From the NCBI GenBank assembly GCA_022749815.1, contig JAKIWV010000002.1, forward strand, positions 124,001 to 188,000: 64,000 nucleotides of DNA. Reading direction: 5' to 3'. The stretch comes from Thermoplasmata archaeon. Its GTDB lineage: Archaea; Thermoplasmatota; Thermoplasmata; Lutacidiplasmatales; UBA184. The notes under the pieces were generated by a model, which searched no databases, was not told the origin of the DNA, and worked only from the letters and a program-made list of their open reading frames with translations. Positions 63,393 to 64,000 of the stretch are shown piece by piece. A program made the translations under genes and the position numbers. Position 1 is the first letter of the stretch. Each line of letters opens with the position of its first letter.

Positions 63393-63969
63393 GTCGCCAC
63401 ACCGAGAGGGCCTCCCCATGCCACCGGAGCTTCGCAACGGGGCGGCACTCGCCCCCCTCGACCCGCCAGCGGGTCCGAAGCGCGCGGAGACGCACGGCGG
63501 ATTGGAGCGAGGAGACGACCAGATAGGCCCGACCACCGGGCGTCAGATGGTCGGCGAGCGTTCCCAGGAGCCGTCCCGTGACTCGGCACCCATCCGGTCC
63601 GCCGTCGAGCGCCAGATTCTCCCACGGGTCCCGATCCTGTTGCTCTCGGGTCGTCGGAAGGTACGGAGGATTCGATAGGATCAGGTCGAACCTCCGCAGA
63701 CCTGTGGCCAGGTCGGTACGCACGACCTCTACCGGGAGCCGTTCGCGGCGTGCGCGGTGGAGTAAGGCGGTCAACGCGGCGCGGTTGAGGTCGGTCCCGA
63801 CGACCAAGCGAGCCCCGTGCCGTGCGGCAACGAGGGCCGCGTGGCCCCGGCCCGCTCCTACCTCGAGGACCCGGTCCCCACGGCGGGGGCGAGCGAAGCG
63901 AGCGAGAAGTCTCGAGTCTTCGCGCACGGGATACACCGCCGGCCGCGTCTCGTCGCTCGTCGCTCGCAA
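63259..63969 (-). CDS. HemK2/PrmC-like glutamine or lysine methyltransferase
   Basis: 236 aa. VYPVREDSRLL is the substrate-side entry motif; VGAGRG at 37-42 binds SAM; N100-P-P-Y103 is the catalytic motif of N6-methyltransferases acting on release-factor glutamine. Homologues (Mtq2/HemK2) methylate aRF1. TTG at 63969 is needed to include the YxPxEDS motif. The last 45 residues, basic and antisense to purQ, are unlike the family and may be a read-on to the next stop. Confidence 0.85.
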   Translation of the reverse strand: MRATSDETRPAVYPVREDSRLLARFARPRRGDRVLEVGAGRGHAALVAARHGARLVVGTDLNRAALTALLHRARRERLPVEVVRTDLATGLRRFDLILSNPPYLPTTREQQDRDPWENLALDGGPDGCRVTGRLLGTLADHLTPGGRAYLVVSSLQSAVRLRALRTRWRVEGGECRPVAKLRWHGEALSVWRLSRASRRSERSIREKGGRRRALRGGPSGSSRGAGSGRTTARDAA

Positions 63970-64000
63970 AATCGAGGCCCCGGACTTCGTCGCACCCCGA

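Overview
The window is a gene-dense (about 64-65% G+C by eye), protein-coding chromosomal segment of an archaeon. The evidence is an archaeal 16S rRNA gene, split RNA polymerase A'/A'' subunits, an exosome-proteasome-SBDS cluster, archaeal RibC and RibL, UPF0147, RadB, archaeal AlaRS and GlyRS, and TATA-type promoters lying 25-35 nt from start codons. An undivided RpoB and a 16S gene that is not followed by a 23S gene point to Thermoplasmatota (inference); the high G+C suggests an uncultivated mesophilic or soil/sediment lineage rather than Thermoplasma itself.

Layout. 0.2-3.7 kb: succinate dehydrogenase of the SdhE (CCG-domain) type. 3.7-7.3 kb (minus): a zinc-ribbon protein, a 494-aa protein with an MCM-like C-terminus, a ribbon-helix-helix protein, GMP synthase subunit B and PurE. 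7.4-8.0 kb: a membrane protein. 8.0-20.4 kb (minus): a GvpD/KaiC-like ATPase, AlaRS, endonuclease III, FolC-like ligase, acyl-CoA mutase, a methyltransferase, Dph6, PurL and PurS. 20.6-31.2 kb (plus): VOC protein, small regulators, UPF0147, a tRNA-Lys(UUU) interrupted twice, then rpoH-rpoB-rpoA1-rpoA2-rpl30e-nusA. 31.5-36.5 kb: a large kelch/Ig surface protein, a membrane-anchored winged-helix protein and a HAD hydrolase. 36.54-38.12 kb: a 1,581-bp transposon-like element with 15-bp terminal inverted repeats and an 11-bp target-site duplication. It lies in the 3' end of the HAD gene, immediately upstream of the 16S promoter, and carries only a membrane protein and a winged-helix regulator. 38.4-39.9 kb: a solitary 16S rRNA gene. 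40.1-43.4 kb: riboflavin operon ribB-ribL-ribC-ribH and a chorismate mutase-prephenate dehydrogenase. 43.5-45.8 kb (minus): RadB and an RNase J-like nuclease. 45.9-47.1 kb: an HTH_10 regulator and a VOC protein. 47.1-51.5 kb (minus): psmA-sbds-rrp4-rrp41-rrp42-rpl37ae-rpoP. 51.6-64 kb: a YyaL-type protein, phosphoesterase, PDDEXK-HTH regulator, UPF0200 kinase, coiled-coil protein, GlyRS, amidohydrolase, PfkB kinase, MoeA, PurQ and a HemK2-like methyltransferase.

How it fits together: information processing dominates (transcription, translation, RNA decay, proteolysis). The metabolic genes belong to purine (purE, guaA-B, purL, purS, purQ), riboflavin, aromatic amino acid, molybdopterin and propionyl-type acyl-CoA metabolism. 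Many neighbouring genes overlap by 4 nt (ATGA or GTGA), indicating translational coupling. The strongest unusual signals are the transposon-like element at 36.54-38.12 kb, the double non-canonical introns of tRNA-Lys, the apparent CTG start of glyS, and the degenerate MCM-like protein.
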